Assembly (NCBI GenBank): GCA_002494125.1
Contig: DLBD01000146.1
Coordinates: 1 to 7,347 of the forward strand
Length of the DNA: 7,347 nucleotides
Source: Ruminococcaceae bacterium UBA7030
GTDB lineage: Bacteria > Bacillota > Clostridia > Oscillospirales > Acutalibacteraceae
Direction: 5' to 3'
The position numbers and the translations under genes were made by a program. Positions 1 through 5,734 of the stretch are shown in pieces (the first letter of the stretch is position 1; each line of letters starts with the position of its first letter). The notes under the pieces are model-generated. The model did no database searches. It saw nothing but the letters and a program-made list of their open reading frames with translations, and was not told where the DNA came from.

Positions 1-249
1 AACATTAAGTCAGCAAAGAAGAGAGTTAAGGTTAACGCAACCAAGGCTGCTAACAATAAGGCTGCTAACTCAGCACTTAAGACAGCTATTAAAAAGGCTA
101 ACGCTGCTATTGAGGCAAATGCAGATGACAAGGATGCTGCAGTAAAGAACGCTGTTAAATTAATCGACAAGGCAGCTTCTAGCAACCTCATCCATAAGAA
201 CACAGCCGCAAGAAAGAAGAGCAATCTTGCTAAAAAGGTTAACGGCTAA
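1..249 (+). CDS. rpsT: 30S ribosomal protein S20, 5'-truncated by window edge
   Basis: The window opens inside a frame reading NIKSAKKRVKVNATKAANNK and ending in KKVNG before a TAA stop, 82 residues in all. This is the S20 pattern: the NIKSAKKR start, alanine- and lysine-rich helices throughout, and the HKNTAARKKSNL block near the C-terminus (about residues 65-76) that S20 proteins share. The family is usually about 85-88 residues, so only the first two or so codons (Met plus Pro or Ala) lie outside the window. S20 binds 16S rRNA early in small-subunit assembly. The codons are strongly biased (AAG, GCT, AAC), as expected of a highly expressed ribosomal gene. A strong terminator follows 15 bases after the stop, so it does not obviously share a transcript with the next gene. 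Confidence 0.96.
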   Translation, partial: NIKSAKKRVKVNATKAANNKAANSALKTAIKKANAAIEANADDKDAAVKNAVKLIDKAASSNLIHKNTAARKKSNLAKKVNG

Positions 250-264
250 TTAAAAGCTAATTCT

Positions 265-292
265 AAACCGAGGTATAACGCCTCGGTTTTTT
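265..292 (+). terminator. Rho-independent terminator of rpsT
   Basis: AAACCGAGG (265-273) pairs perfectly with CCTCGGTTT (281-289) across a 7-base loop, and the T-run extends to 292. It lies just after the rpsT stop and directly before the promoter of the next gene. Confidence 0.93.
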
Positions 293-297
293 ATCTC

Positions 298-325
298 TTG
301 ACTTTATTTTAATATGTATTATAAT
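298..325 (+). promoter_or_regulatory. Sigma-A type promoter of the small membrane protein gene
   Basis: TTGACT (298-303) and a perfect TATAAT (320-325) are separated by 16 bases in an A/T-rich stretch. Transcription would start near 332, giving a leader of about 26 bases that contains AAAGGGG (343-349), 8 bases before the ATG at 358. Confidence 0.82.
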
Positions 326-357
326 ATTATTGTAATCACTTGAAAGGGGTATTAAAA

Positions 358-627
358 ATGAACATTAAGAAGATATTTAAGATTATCGCTTGCATTGCTG
401 CACTTTGCGCTTTGGCTGCAGGAATTTACCTTGCAATCAAAAAGCTTACTGATAAGAAAGAGCCTGAGTATTTTGACGACAATGATTTCTTTGAGTGCGA
501 CAATGAATTAGAAATTATTGAAGCCGCTCCTGCTGAGGAGGAGAAAAAAGAAGAGGCTCCGAAAAAGAAGAGCGCTCCAAAGAAAAAGGCAGCTCCAAAA
601 AAGAAGGCTGCTGAAAAGGCTGAATAA
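358..627 (+). CDS. Small single-pass membrane protein with APKKK-repeat tail (unknown function)
   Basis: This 89-residue protein is not one I can name. Residues 4-8 are basic (KKIFK), residues 9-27 form one hydrophobic alanine-rich transmembrane segment, and KK follows at 28-29. Residues 35-66 are acidic (FDDNDFFECDNELE, then EEEKKEE). The last 23 residues are APKKKS, APKKKA, APKKKA, AEKAE, a strongly basic tail. Charge therefore switches from acidic to basic along the soluble part. The start is ATG 358 because AAAGGGG at 343-349 is correctly spaced from it; an in-frame TTG at 340 precedes that site and is not credible. It has its own promoter and terminator, so it is a single-gene unit. Short membrane proteins with acidic or low-complexity tails occur in clostridia, but I infer no function. 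A signal peptide is possible, but no clear cleavage site is seen. Confidence 0.82.
   Translation: MNIKKIFKIIACIAALCALAAGIYLAIKKLTDKKEPEYFDDNDFFECDNELEIIEAAPAEEEKKEEAPKKKSAPKKKAAPKKKAAEKAE
556..609 (+). repeat. Three tandem 18-bp units encoding APKKK(S/A)
   Basis: Units at 556-573, 574-591 and 592-609 each encode Ala-Pro-Lys-Lys-Lys plus Ser or Ala (residues 67-84 of the small membrane protein). The units differ at several third-codon positions (CCG/CCA, AAA/AAG mixes). The peptide is therefore better conserved between units than the DNA, which suggests an old or selected repeat rather than a fresh duplication. Confidence 0.85.
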
Positions 628-640
628 TTAATCAATAATA

Positions 641-665
641 AAACGGCTTAATTTAAGCCGTTTTT
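641..665 (+). terminator. Terminator of the small membrane protein gene
   Basis: AAACGGCTTAA (641-651) is the exact reverse complement of TTAAGCCGTTT (653-663), with T's continuing to 665. The hairpin folds with a small A/T loop. It lies 14 bases after the stop codon and ends 27 bases before the patatin gene. Confidence 0.9.
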
Positions 666-691
666 GTTTATTCTGATTATACGGAGGATTT

Positions 692-1564
692 ATGTATAAA
701 AGCGGATTAGTACTTGAGGGCGGCGGACTGCGAGCTGTTTATACAAGCGGCGTACTCGATGCCTTTATTGAAAACGAAATAGAATTTCCATATGTTATAG
801 GTGTGTCAATGGGCACATGCAACGGCGTTTCATTTGTCGGAAAAAACCTTCACAGAATGCGTGATATGTCAATCGGATATGCATCTGACGAAAGGTATAT
901 GAGCCTTAAATCAATGCTGAAAAACGGCGAATATCTGAACTCCGAATGGATTTTTAACGAGCTTTCATACGATATGTTTCCACTTGACGATGAGACATAT
1001 GAATCATCGGGAACTGTTATGTGCTGCGTTGCAACAAATGCACTTACAGGCAAGCCTGAATATTTTTATCCAAAGTCATTTCGCAACAGCTGTCCTGAAA
1101 TCAGGGCAAGCTGCGCTCTGCCGCTTGCAACAAGGCCTGTTGAAATTGGCGGCGAGCTTTATTTTGACGGAGGACTTGTCGACTCAATTCCGATTGAAAG
1201 GGCATATGATGACGGTGTTGAAAAGGCGGTAGTAATTCTCACCCAGGACAGAGATTTCAGAAAACACCCTGTCGGTCATTATAACGCAGTAAAAAAAATA
1301 CTGCGCCAGTATCCGCTTATTGCAGAGAGAATTCATGACAGACACGACGTCTATAATAACCAGAGAAATTTTGTTTTTCAGCAGGAAAAGGCAGGAAACG
1401 CTTTTGTTATCTGTCCGAGCGAGCCGCTCAACTGTCCGACGCTTGAAAGAAGTTCCGAAAAGCTTCAGGAGATATATGACCTCGGCTATAAGCAGGGACT
1501 TGACAACATCGACGCTTTGAAAGAATATCTCAAAGACGAAGATGATGTAATCAAGAATAATTAA
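692..1564 (+). CDS. Patatin-like phospholipase, YjjU/DUF6363 type
   Basis: This 290-residue protein carries the full set of patatin motifs. The oxyanion-hole glycine block GGGLR is at residues 10-14, the nucleophile elbow GVSMG has Ser39, the ASCALP block is at 139-144, and DGG is at 159-161 with Asp159 as the second member of the Ser-Asp dyad. The C-terminal third (VGHYNAVKKILRQYP, then RHDVYNNQ) resembles the DUF6363 extension of E. coli YjjU-like proteins. The family hydrolyses acyl esters of lipids; the substrate here is unknown. No signal peptide or membrane segment is visible, so it is probably cytoplasmic. The start at 692 is supported by ACGGAGGA (681-688) close before the ATG. I see no convincing promoter between the upstream terminator and this gene, so it may rely on read-through from the promoter at 298 or on a poor-consensus promoter around 664-682. 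Confidence 0.93.
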   Translation: MYKSGLVLEGGGLRAVYTSGVLDAFIENEIEFPYVIGVSMGTCNGVSFVGKNLHRMRDMSIGYASDERYMSLKSMLKNGEYLNSEWIFNELSYDMFPLDDETYESSGTVMCCVATNALTGKPEYFYPKSFRNSCPEIRASCALPLATRPVEIGGELYFDGGLVDSIPIERAYDDGVEKAVVILTQDRDFRKHPVGHYNAVKKILRQYPLIAERIHDRHDVYNNQRNFVFQQEKAGNAFVICPSEPLNCPTLERSSEKLQEIYDLGYKQGLDNIDALKEYLKDEDDVIKNN

Positions 1565-1565
1565 C

Positions 1566-1599
1566 AAAAAAGACAAGACCCGGGTCTTGTCTTTTTTTT
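1566..1599. terminator. Bidirectional terminator between convergent genes
   Basis: Six A's, GACAAGACCC (1572-1581), its exact reverse complement GGGTCTTGTC (1582-1591), and eight T's form a 32-bp perfect palindrome (1566-1597). It begins one base after the patatin stop codon, and the T-run reaches the stop codon of the minus-strand gene at 1598. It can end transcription from both sides. Confidence 0.94.
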
Positions 1600-2254
1600 A
1601 TTCTGATTGTAAGTTTGTAATAATATATTCGCCCTTTGGCTCATTAATAACAAAACTGTTTTTACAAGTTTTACATCTGATTTCCCATTTGCCCTGCTGC
1701 TTATTCTTCTTTGCTTTAGATTTTCCGAGTACAGTAATAACTATTCCTCCGATTATATCAATTAAAAGTACTACGCAAGCAATGGCAAACATCACCTCTG
1801 ACGGACGAAAAAACATAACGATGGCAAAGCCTGCGATGCCAAGGATTATTTCACTTTTTCCGCTAAGCGGTTTTGCCTTAACGACCTGATTACTTCCGCA
1901 TTTAGGGCATACGATTTCAACATGATTATTCTGACCGGTAGTCACCGGTGCAACAGGTTGTTTGGCACTGTTGTCGCCGTGAATTAAATACTTGCGAAAT
2001 AATGAATTCAGGCATTTTTTATACTCCTGCGCTTTCTGTGCATTTTCAGTATAAAACAGAAGAAGCTTGTCGCCGTACTTAAGCTTCAACATATTTCCTT
2101 CGCATTGTACGCTGAGAAGTTTAATATACTCAAACTGATACCTTTTTGTTTCGCCATTTTCTATGGCATCAAATTCAAAATGATCATCATAGGCAATCAT
2201 TTCACCCGGCAGCATGTTATTAAATGCCATTGGCATTCTGTTTAATTCTTTCAT
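1598..2254 (-). CDS. Membrane protein with N-terminal PH-like region and a zinc ribbon split by two transmembrane helices
   Basis: The protein has 218 residues. Residues 15-90 look like a small beta-rich domain ending in a helix (LPGEMIAYDDHFEF ... YTENAQKAQEYKKCL), reminiscent of bacterial PH/GRAM-like domains; this is inferred from pattern only. A flexible Q/P/T linker follows (98-110). The first zinc knuckle is CPKCG (Cys116, Cys119). Two hydrophobic helices lie at about 135-149 and 153-176, and the second knuckle CKTC (Cys194, Cys197) comes after a lysine-rich stretch. The two helices form a hairpin, which places both knuckles on the same, probably cytoplasmic, side, so they could form one zinc ribbon. 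The start at 2254 is fixed by a GGAG site (2262-2265) 7 bases upstream. That site lies inside the end of the kinase-like gene, whose stop is only 2 bases away, so the two are co-transcribed and probably translationally coupled. The specific function is unknown. Confidence 0.82.
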   Translation of the reverse strand: MKELNRMPMAFNNMLPGEMIAYDDHFEFDAIENGETKRYQFEYIKLLSVQCEGNMLKLKYGDKLLLFYTENAQKAQEYKKCLNSLFRKYLIHGDNSAKQPVAPVTTGQNNHVEIVCPKCGSNQVVKAKPLSGKSEIILGIAGFAIVMFFRPSEVMFAIACVVLLIDIIGGIVITVLGKSKAKKNKQQGKWEIRCKTCKNSFVINEPKGEYIITNLQSE

Positions 2255-2256
2255 AA

Positions 2257-2877
2257 TTATTCTCCGTTTTCTTCACCAACAAATCTTTTTGCACATTCAC
2301 ATATGATGTCGACTGCATTGTCGGCTCCAAGCTTTGAAACATTTATACAAAGGTCATAGGATGAAGCATCTCCCCACTTGCTGTCGCTGTAAAAATCATG
2401 GAATTTAGCACGCTTTTTGTCGACATTGCGAATTTCCTTTGAGGCGCTTTTTTCATCCATCGAGTATTTATTCATAACCCTTTTAAGTCTGTAATCATCA
2501 TCAGCACGGATAAAAACTCTGAAAGCGCTTTCATCGCTGTCAAAGATATAATCCGCACATCTTCCTACGATTACACAGCTTTTTTCGCCCGCTTTTTTAA
2601 TTGCTTCAAACTGATACTGAAAAACTCTATCTTCAATAGTAGAGGCGGTGTTATTCATAAAAGAATAGCCTTCGAGTGAAACATTATAAAGAAAACTTCT
2701 TGACGGACGCTCGTCATAATAAGCAAAAAGCTTTTCATCAATTCCGCTTTCTTTAGCGGCTATCTTCATTATTTCTTTATCGAAATAATCTATACCGAGA
2801 TTTTCTGCAACCCTTTTGCCGATATCCCTTGCACCGCAGCCAAACTGTCTTCCGAGTGTGATAATAATCTTTTTCAT
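2257..2877 (-). CDS. Cytidylate kinase-like P-loop kinase (Cytidylate_kin2 type)
   Basis: The protein has 206 residues from the chosen start. It begins KKIIITLGRQFGCGARDIGK (residues 2-21), the family version of the nucleotide-binding loop (typically ITISRQYGSGG), then LGIDYFDKEI (27-36), CVIVGRCADY (101-110) and a basic lid-like segment with IRADDDYRLKRV (123-134) and KEIRNVDKKRAKFHDFY (147-163). This matches the cytidylate-kinase-like family common in Firmicutes, which is distinct from housekeeping Cmk and whose true substrate is not established. The first G of the usual GSGG is followed by Cys here (FGCGA). ATG 2877 is preferred over an ATG 12 codons upstream. A GGGG-containing ribosome site (2886-2889) lies 8 bases before ATG 2877, and the promoter -10 element falls inside the longer version, so the longer frame would not be transcribed intact. 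Confidence 0.9.
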   Translation of the reverse strand: MKKIIITLGRQFGCGARDIGKRVAENLGIDYFDKEIMKIAAKESGIDEKLFAYYDERPSRSFLYNVSLEGYSFMNNTASTIEDRVFQYQFEAIKKAGEKSCVIVGRCADYIFDSDESAFRVFIRADDDYRLKRVMNKYSMDEKSASKEIRNVDKKRAKFHDFYSDSKWGDASSYDLCINVSKLGADNAVDIICECAKRFVGEENGE

Positions 2878-2919
2878 AAAAACATCCCCTTTACAATATT
2901 GTAGCATTGCCAAGGGGAT
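2878..2919 (-). terminator. Hairpin ending GH95 transcript and overlapping the kinase ribosome binding site
   Basis: In minus-strand RNA, AUCCCCUU (plus 2912-2919) pairs with AAGGGGAU (plus 2884-2891) across a 20-base loop, followed by G and five U's (2882-2878). This resembles a terminator for the GH95 gene, which ends at 2934. The 3' arm is also the ribosome binding site of the kinase gene. A T-run on the plus strand (2919-2923) makes it potentially bidirectional. The long loop makes it weaker than the other terminators in this window. Confidence 0.6.
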
Positions 2920-2926
2920 TTTTCAA
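2898..2926 (-). promoter_or_regulatory. Promoter of the kinase / zinc-ribbon operon
   Basis: Read on the minus strand, TTGAAA (plus 2921-2926) and TACAAT (plus 2898-2903) are separated by exactly 17 bases, and TGC directly before TACAAT gives an extended -10. The predicted start near 2891 leaves a leader of only about 14 bases, beginning essentially at the ribosome binding site. The -10 lies within the 12-bp palindrome TACAATATTGTA (2892-2903). Confidence 0.75.
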
Positions 2927-2933
2927 TTAAATT

Positions 2934-5618
2934 TTAGTCGAGAGCTAAATCAACCGTTACACTCTGACCTGCCTCAAGCTCAACAGTTTGAGTATCTTGC
3001 GAAAGCGGAGAAGATATCACAATAGTCTGATGAATATCAGAAGTGATAACAGCGGTGCAGGTTTTTGCGCTTATATCCCACTTAAGAGAGTCAACAGTCG
3101 CCTGCGTTCTTGTTCTGATGCCGGTAATCTCTCCCTGATTACAACCGCTTTCAAGAAGCGAAGGAAGAAGCTCAATCTCTCCCTTATTCGAATAGATTAA
3201 AGACTCGTTTATAATTCCGAGATAACCGATTGCAAAGTCAGTACAGTAACAGCTGCTTCTGTCATAGTTATGGTTTGTCATAAGAGAGTTATAATAAATC
3301 TTATGGTTCATAAGAGAAGCAAGTGCTTCTGTAGTGCTCGCTCTGTCCTTAAGCCTTGCTGCAATAAGTGCACGGTGAACAAGTGCGTGTGATGACTCAT
3401 TTTCGCTTTCGCGGTTTGCGATAGCCTGCTCGCAGGCGTCGGTAAGTTCCTGATTCTTCTGGGTTTCAAATAACGGCCATACGCAGTATAAGTGGCTTAA
3501 ATGTCTGTGCTCGTTATTCTCCTCCATTTCAGAGGTTGCCCACTCCTTAAGAGCACCGGTATCGTCATAAAGATACGGCGGGATTTTTTCCTTGAATTCC
3601 TGCCACTGTGACGTGTCGGCATCAGGCTGAACGTCGCTCATAACATCAATAAGCATATCTATATTATCTCTGCATGCTGAAATGTCAATAGCACAGTTAG
3701 CCGTTGACGGACTCGGATAATTTGCAGGATTGTTCTCAGGCGAGTAGCTCGGAACGATACAGTAGTATTCTCCCTCTGCAAGCTCAGTCTTGCCCTGCTC
3801 ATAATAGATATTGCCTTGTGAATCAGTATAATACTCAGGTGTCATAAGCTGAGTCCAGTAATTTGCACTCTTAACAAGAAGCGGAAGAAGAACATCCTCC
3901 TCGAGCATAAGGTATCCCCGCTCGGTAATAGCTGAAATCTGCTCATCCGTTAGCGGTTCGCTTGTTGTTGAAAGCACTGATCTGAGCTTGTTAAGGTCGA
4001 ATTCATCGCTTAAAGGAATCTGAATATTTCCGTAGCACATAAGTGTTTCATAAAGCGGCTGAATCATCCAGCTTGTTCCTGCATTCCAGTATCTGAAAGG
4101 ATATGGATAACACGTTTCCGTAATAACTGCTTTGTCGCCGTCGGTGTTAACAGGTGCCTGAATTGCATTTGTAAAACCGTGTGTTGCAAACGCATTTTCC
4201 TCCCAGTCCGGAAGCTGGCGCAAAATAAAGTATGTATAACCGATAGGTGCTGAAGAAATATTTGACGTATTCATTGACGAGGTCTGAAGATTTACATTGG
4301 CATCCATTGTGTATTTACTTCCCCAGCCTGTGTCAAATTCACCTGTCCACATACCATAAAGTCTGCTTGTTGCATAACCTGCGCAGCAAACATAAGCAAA
4401 TCTGCCCTGATAATATGCTCTTTCAAGCAGGTCGCTGTTAAGCTCCTTCTTATTCTTCTGCGCCTTGATAAGTTCCTCGTTTGAAGCGTCGCTTTGAGTT
4501 CCGAGGTCAAGAGTTACCGCATTGAACTGCGGCTCATATAATTTGAGATGTTCCTCAAGAGCACGGTCGTAGTTGAATCCTTCATCAGTATATTTTTCAC
4601 CGACCGACATAACCTTTTGCGAAAGCTCATCAACAAGAACAAATTCAAAGGATTCGTCAAAACTGTTAAGTCCTCCCATATCATAAGTTCTTCCCGTTAC
4701 CGTGATTAAGTAAACATTATCTGCGTCTGTTATTTTTATACCGGGATTCTCATTTGATGAATACTGGCTTTCCTCGATATTCTTTTTGAGGTCGCATTTT
4801 TCCTTGCTGCCGCCTTCGCAGATTACATAAGTAACGGTTGCATATCCCCCGTATTTGAGCTCACTGTTTTCATAATCCGGATAATGAGCTACAAGCGACA
4901 TAACATCTGCATTGTCGTCAACAAGCTTTTTATACTTCATATTTGCCTCATCGCTTTTGCCAAACTTTGCAATAGCTGAAAGGTCGTCAAAAGAAAGAGT
5001 AAGATTAAGCTTTGCACCGCTATCCGACTGGGAAAGCTTTGTTATTGCAACTCCGTCTGACATCGAGGTGAAAGATGTACGCTTCCATACGCCGTCGCCG
5101 TTTTCAAAATAAACGCCTACCTCAGAAGTTGCATAATCAGTAAAGCGGGCATAATTCTTTTCGCCCTTGCCTTCGAGCGAAAGCCTGAGCTGACCTCCCG
5201 GATGGAATCGGTAAACGTCATCATAACTTGCGTTGTCAACAATGTCCTCGCCGTTTACAATATGCTGCTTTACCTCTTCAAGCTCGTCTGACACAACCGG
5301 ACAATAACGAACGTTTACATTCGGCATAATAAAATGCATATTCTGGAAAATAAACGTATCCTCATAAGGCGAGCCGCTTGTTATAAAGCCCTGCATACCG
5401 TTACCCGATACCATACCCTGCCGCCAGCTTTTTTCGCTGTTCGTTTTGTTCGCTTTAAGCTCCTTATAGCTTGTAGCGTAAGATATTTTACTCATATCCT
5501 TAAATAATTCTCCTATTACGCTTTTTTCCACCGTACCGCCGAAACATCCTGAAAGCGAAAGCATAACAGTCAGTACCGAAAGAACAATGCAAAAAAGACT
5601 TTTGATTTTCTTTTTCAT
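2934..5618 (-). CDS. Family GH95 glycoside hydrolase lipoprotein (probable alpha-L-fucosidase/galactosidase)
   Basis: This 894-residue protein has a lipoprotein signal peptide: KKK, a hydrophobic core and the lipobox LSGC with Cys25, so it is anchored on the outer face of the membrane. GNGMQG (72-77) followed by FQNMHF recalls the GH95 N-terminal GNGxxGA...LNEDTLW region. The catalytic barrel keeps WGSKYTMDANVNLQ (matching the family YTxNINxQ, with Asn441 and Asn443), VPSYSPEN with Glu628 (general acid position), HRHLSHLY (from His704), and TDFAIG with Asp794 at the position of the family QIDGNFG aspartate (candidate base). A GEIELLPSL block and a beta-rich C-terminus follow. GH95 enzymes invert alpha-1,2-fucosides or alpha-galactosides. 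ATG 5618 is preferred over the in-frame GTG at 5630, because the GTG overlaps the GAGGTG ribosome site (plus 5623-5628) that serves the ATG. It is divergent from an AraC-type regulator. Several blocks depart from consensus, so substrate is uncertain. Confidence 0.88.
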   Translation of the reverse strand: MKKKIKSLFCIVLSVLTVMLSLSGCFGGTVEKSVIGELFKDMSKISYATSYKELKANKTNSEKSWRQGMVSGNGMQGFITSGSPYEDTFIFQNMHFIMPNVNVRYCPVVSDELEEVKQHIVNGEDIVDNASYDDVYRFHPGGQLRLSLEGKGEKNYARFTDYATSEVGVYFENGDGVWKRTSFTSMSDGVAITKLSQSDSGAKLNLTLSFDDLSAIAKFGKSDEANMKYKKLVDDNADVMSLVAHYPDYENSELKYGGYATVTYVICEGGSKEKCDLKKNIEESQYSSNENPGIKITDADNVYLITVTGRTYDMGGLNSFDESFEFVLVDELSQKVMSVGEKYTDEGFNYDRALEEHLKLYEPQFNAVTLDLGTQSDASNEELIKAQKNKKELNSDLLERAYYQGRFAYVCCAGYATSRLYGMWTGEFDTGWGSKYTMDANVNLQTSSMNTSNISSAPIGYTYFILRQLPDWEENAFATHGFTNAIQAPVNTDGDKAVITETCYPYPFRYWNAGTSWMIQPLYETLMCYGNIQIPLSDEFDLNKLRSVLSTTSEPLTDEQISAITERGYLMLEEDVLLPLLVKSANYWTQLMTPEYYTDSQGNIYYEQGKTELAEGEYYCIVPSYSPENNPANYPSPSTANCAIDISACRDNIDMLIDVMSDVQPDADTSQWQEFKEKIPPYLYDDTGALKEWATSEMEENNEHRHLSHLYCVWPLFETQKNQELTDACEQAIANRESENESSHALVHRALIAARLKDRASTTEALASLMNHKIYYNSLMTNHNYDRSSCYCTDFAIGYLGIINESLIYSNKGEIELLPSLLESGCNQGEITGIRTRTQATVDSLKWDISAKTCTAVITSDIHQTIVISSPLSQDTQTVELEAGQSVTVDLALD

Positions 5619-5650
5619 TTCGCACCTCACAATATATAATGTATATAATT

Positions 5651-5679
5651 ATTATAATATACTATATAGCAGTATAACA
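5651..5679 (-). promoter_or_regulatory. Probable GH95 promoter region (two candidate -10 elements)
   Basis: On the minus strand there is an extended -10, TGTTATACT (plus 5671-5679), and further downstream a perfect TATAAT (plus 5651-5656). Neither has a good -35 at 16-18 bases. A poor -35 is what an activator-dependent promoter often shows, and the inverted repeat beginning at 5676 sits just upstream of or over these elements. Which -10 is used cannot be decided by eye. Confidence 0.5.
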
Positions 5680-5708
5680 CGACATCATTCTTGAATTAAT
5701 GTCGTGTT
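5676..5708. promoter_or_regulatory. 10-bp inverted repeat, candidate operator between GH95 and the AraC-type gene
   Basis: AACACGACAT (5676-5685) and ATGTCGTGTT (5699-5708) are exact reverse complements separated by 13 bases, a centre-to-centre distance of 23 bp or about two helical turns. The left arm overlaps a GH95 -10 element, and the right arm lies between the -35 and -10 of the regulator gene. No T-run follows either arm, which argues against a terminator. Confidence 0.65.
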
Positions 5709-5719
5709 TATGGTAAAAT
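5691..5719 (+). promoter_or_regulatory. Promoter of the AraC-type regulator gene
   Basis: TTGAAT (5691-5696), a 17-base spacer and TAAAAT (5714-5719) preceded by TGG form an extended -10 promoter. The predicted start near 5726 is at the ribosome binding site AGGTGA (5725-5730), so the leader would be only about 10 bases. The right operator arm occupies the spacer, which suggests autoregulation. Confidence 0.7.
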
Positions 5720-5734
5720 ATTTCAGGTGATACT

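Noticed and set aside
340..357. TTG start extending the small membrane protein by six codons
   Set aside because: The ribosome binding site AAAGGGG (343-349) lies within this extension and is correctly placed for ATG 358.
1184..1576. 130-codon minus-strand open frame opposite the patatin gene
   Set aside because: It is antisense to a clear enzyme gene, overlaps the terminator palindrome, and has no ribosome site or recognisable domain.
1587..1889. 100-codon plus-strand open frame opposite the zinc-ribbon gene
   Set aside because: Its hydrophobic look is a mirror of the transmembrane segments on the other strand, and it starts inside a terminator.
2878..2913. Upstream ATG adding 12 residues to the cytidylate-kinase-like protein
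   Set aside because: The extension covers the predicted -10 and the ribosome site, and the family N-terminus begins at KKIIITLGRQ.
4292..4510. 72-codon minus-strand frame inside the GH95 gene
   Set aside because: It is an out-of-frame shadow of the catalytic domain; the GH95 frame holds the family motifs.
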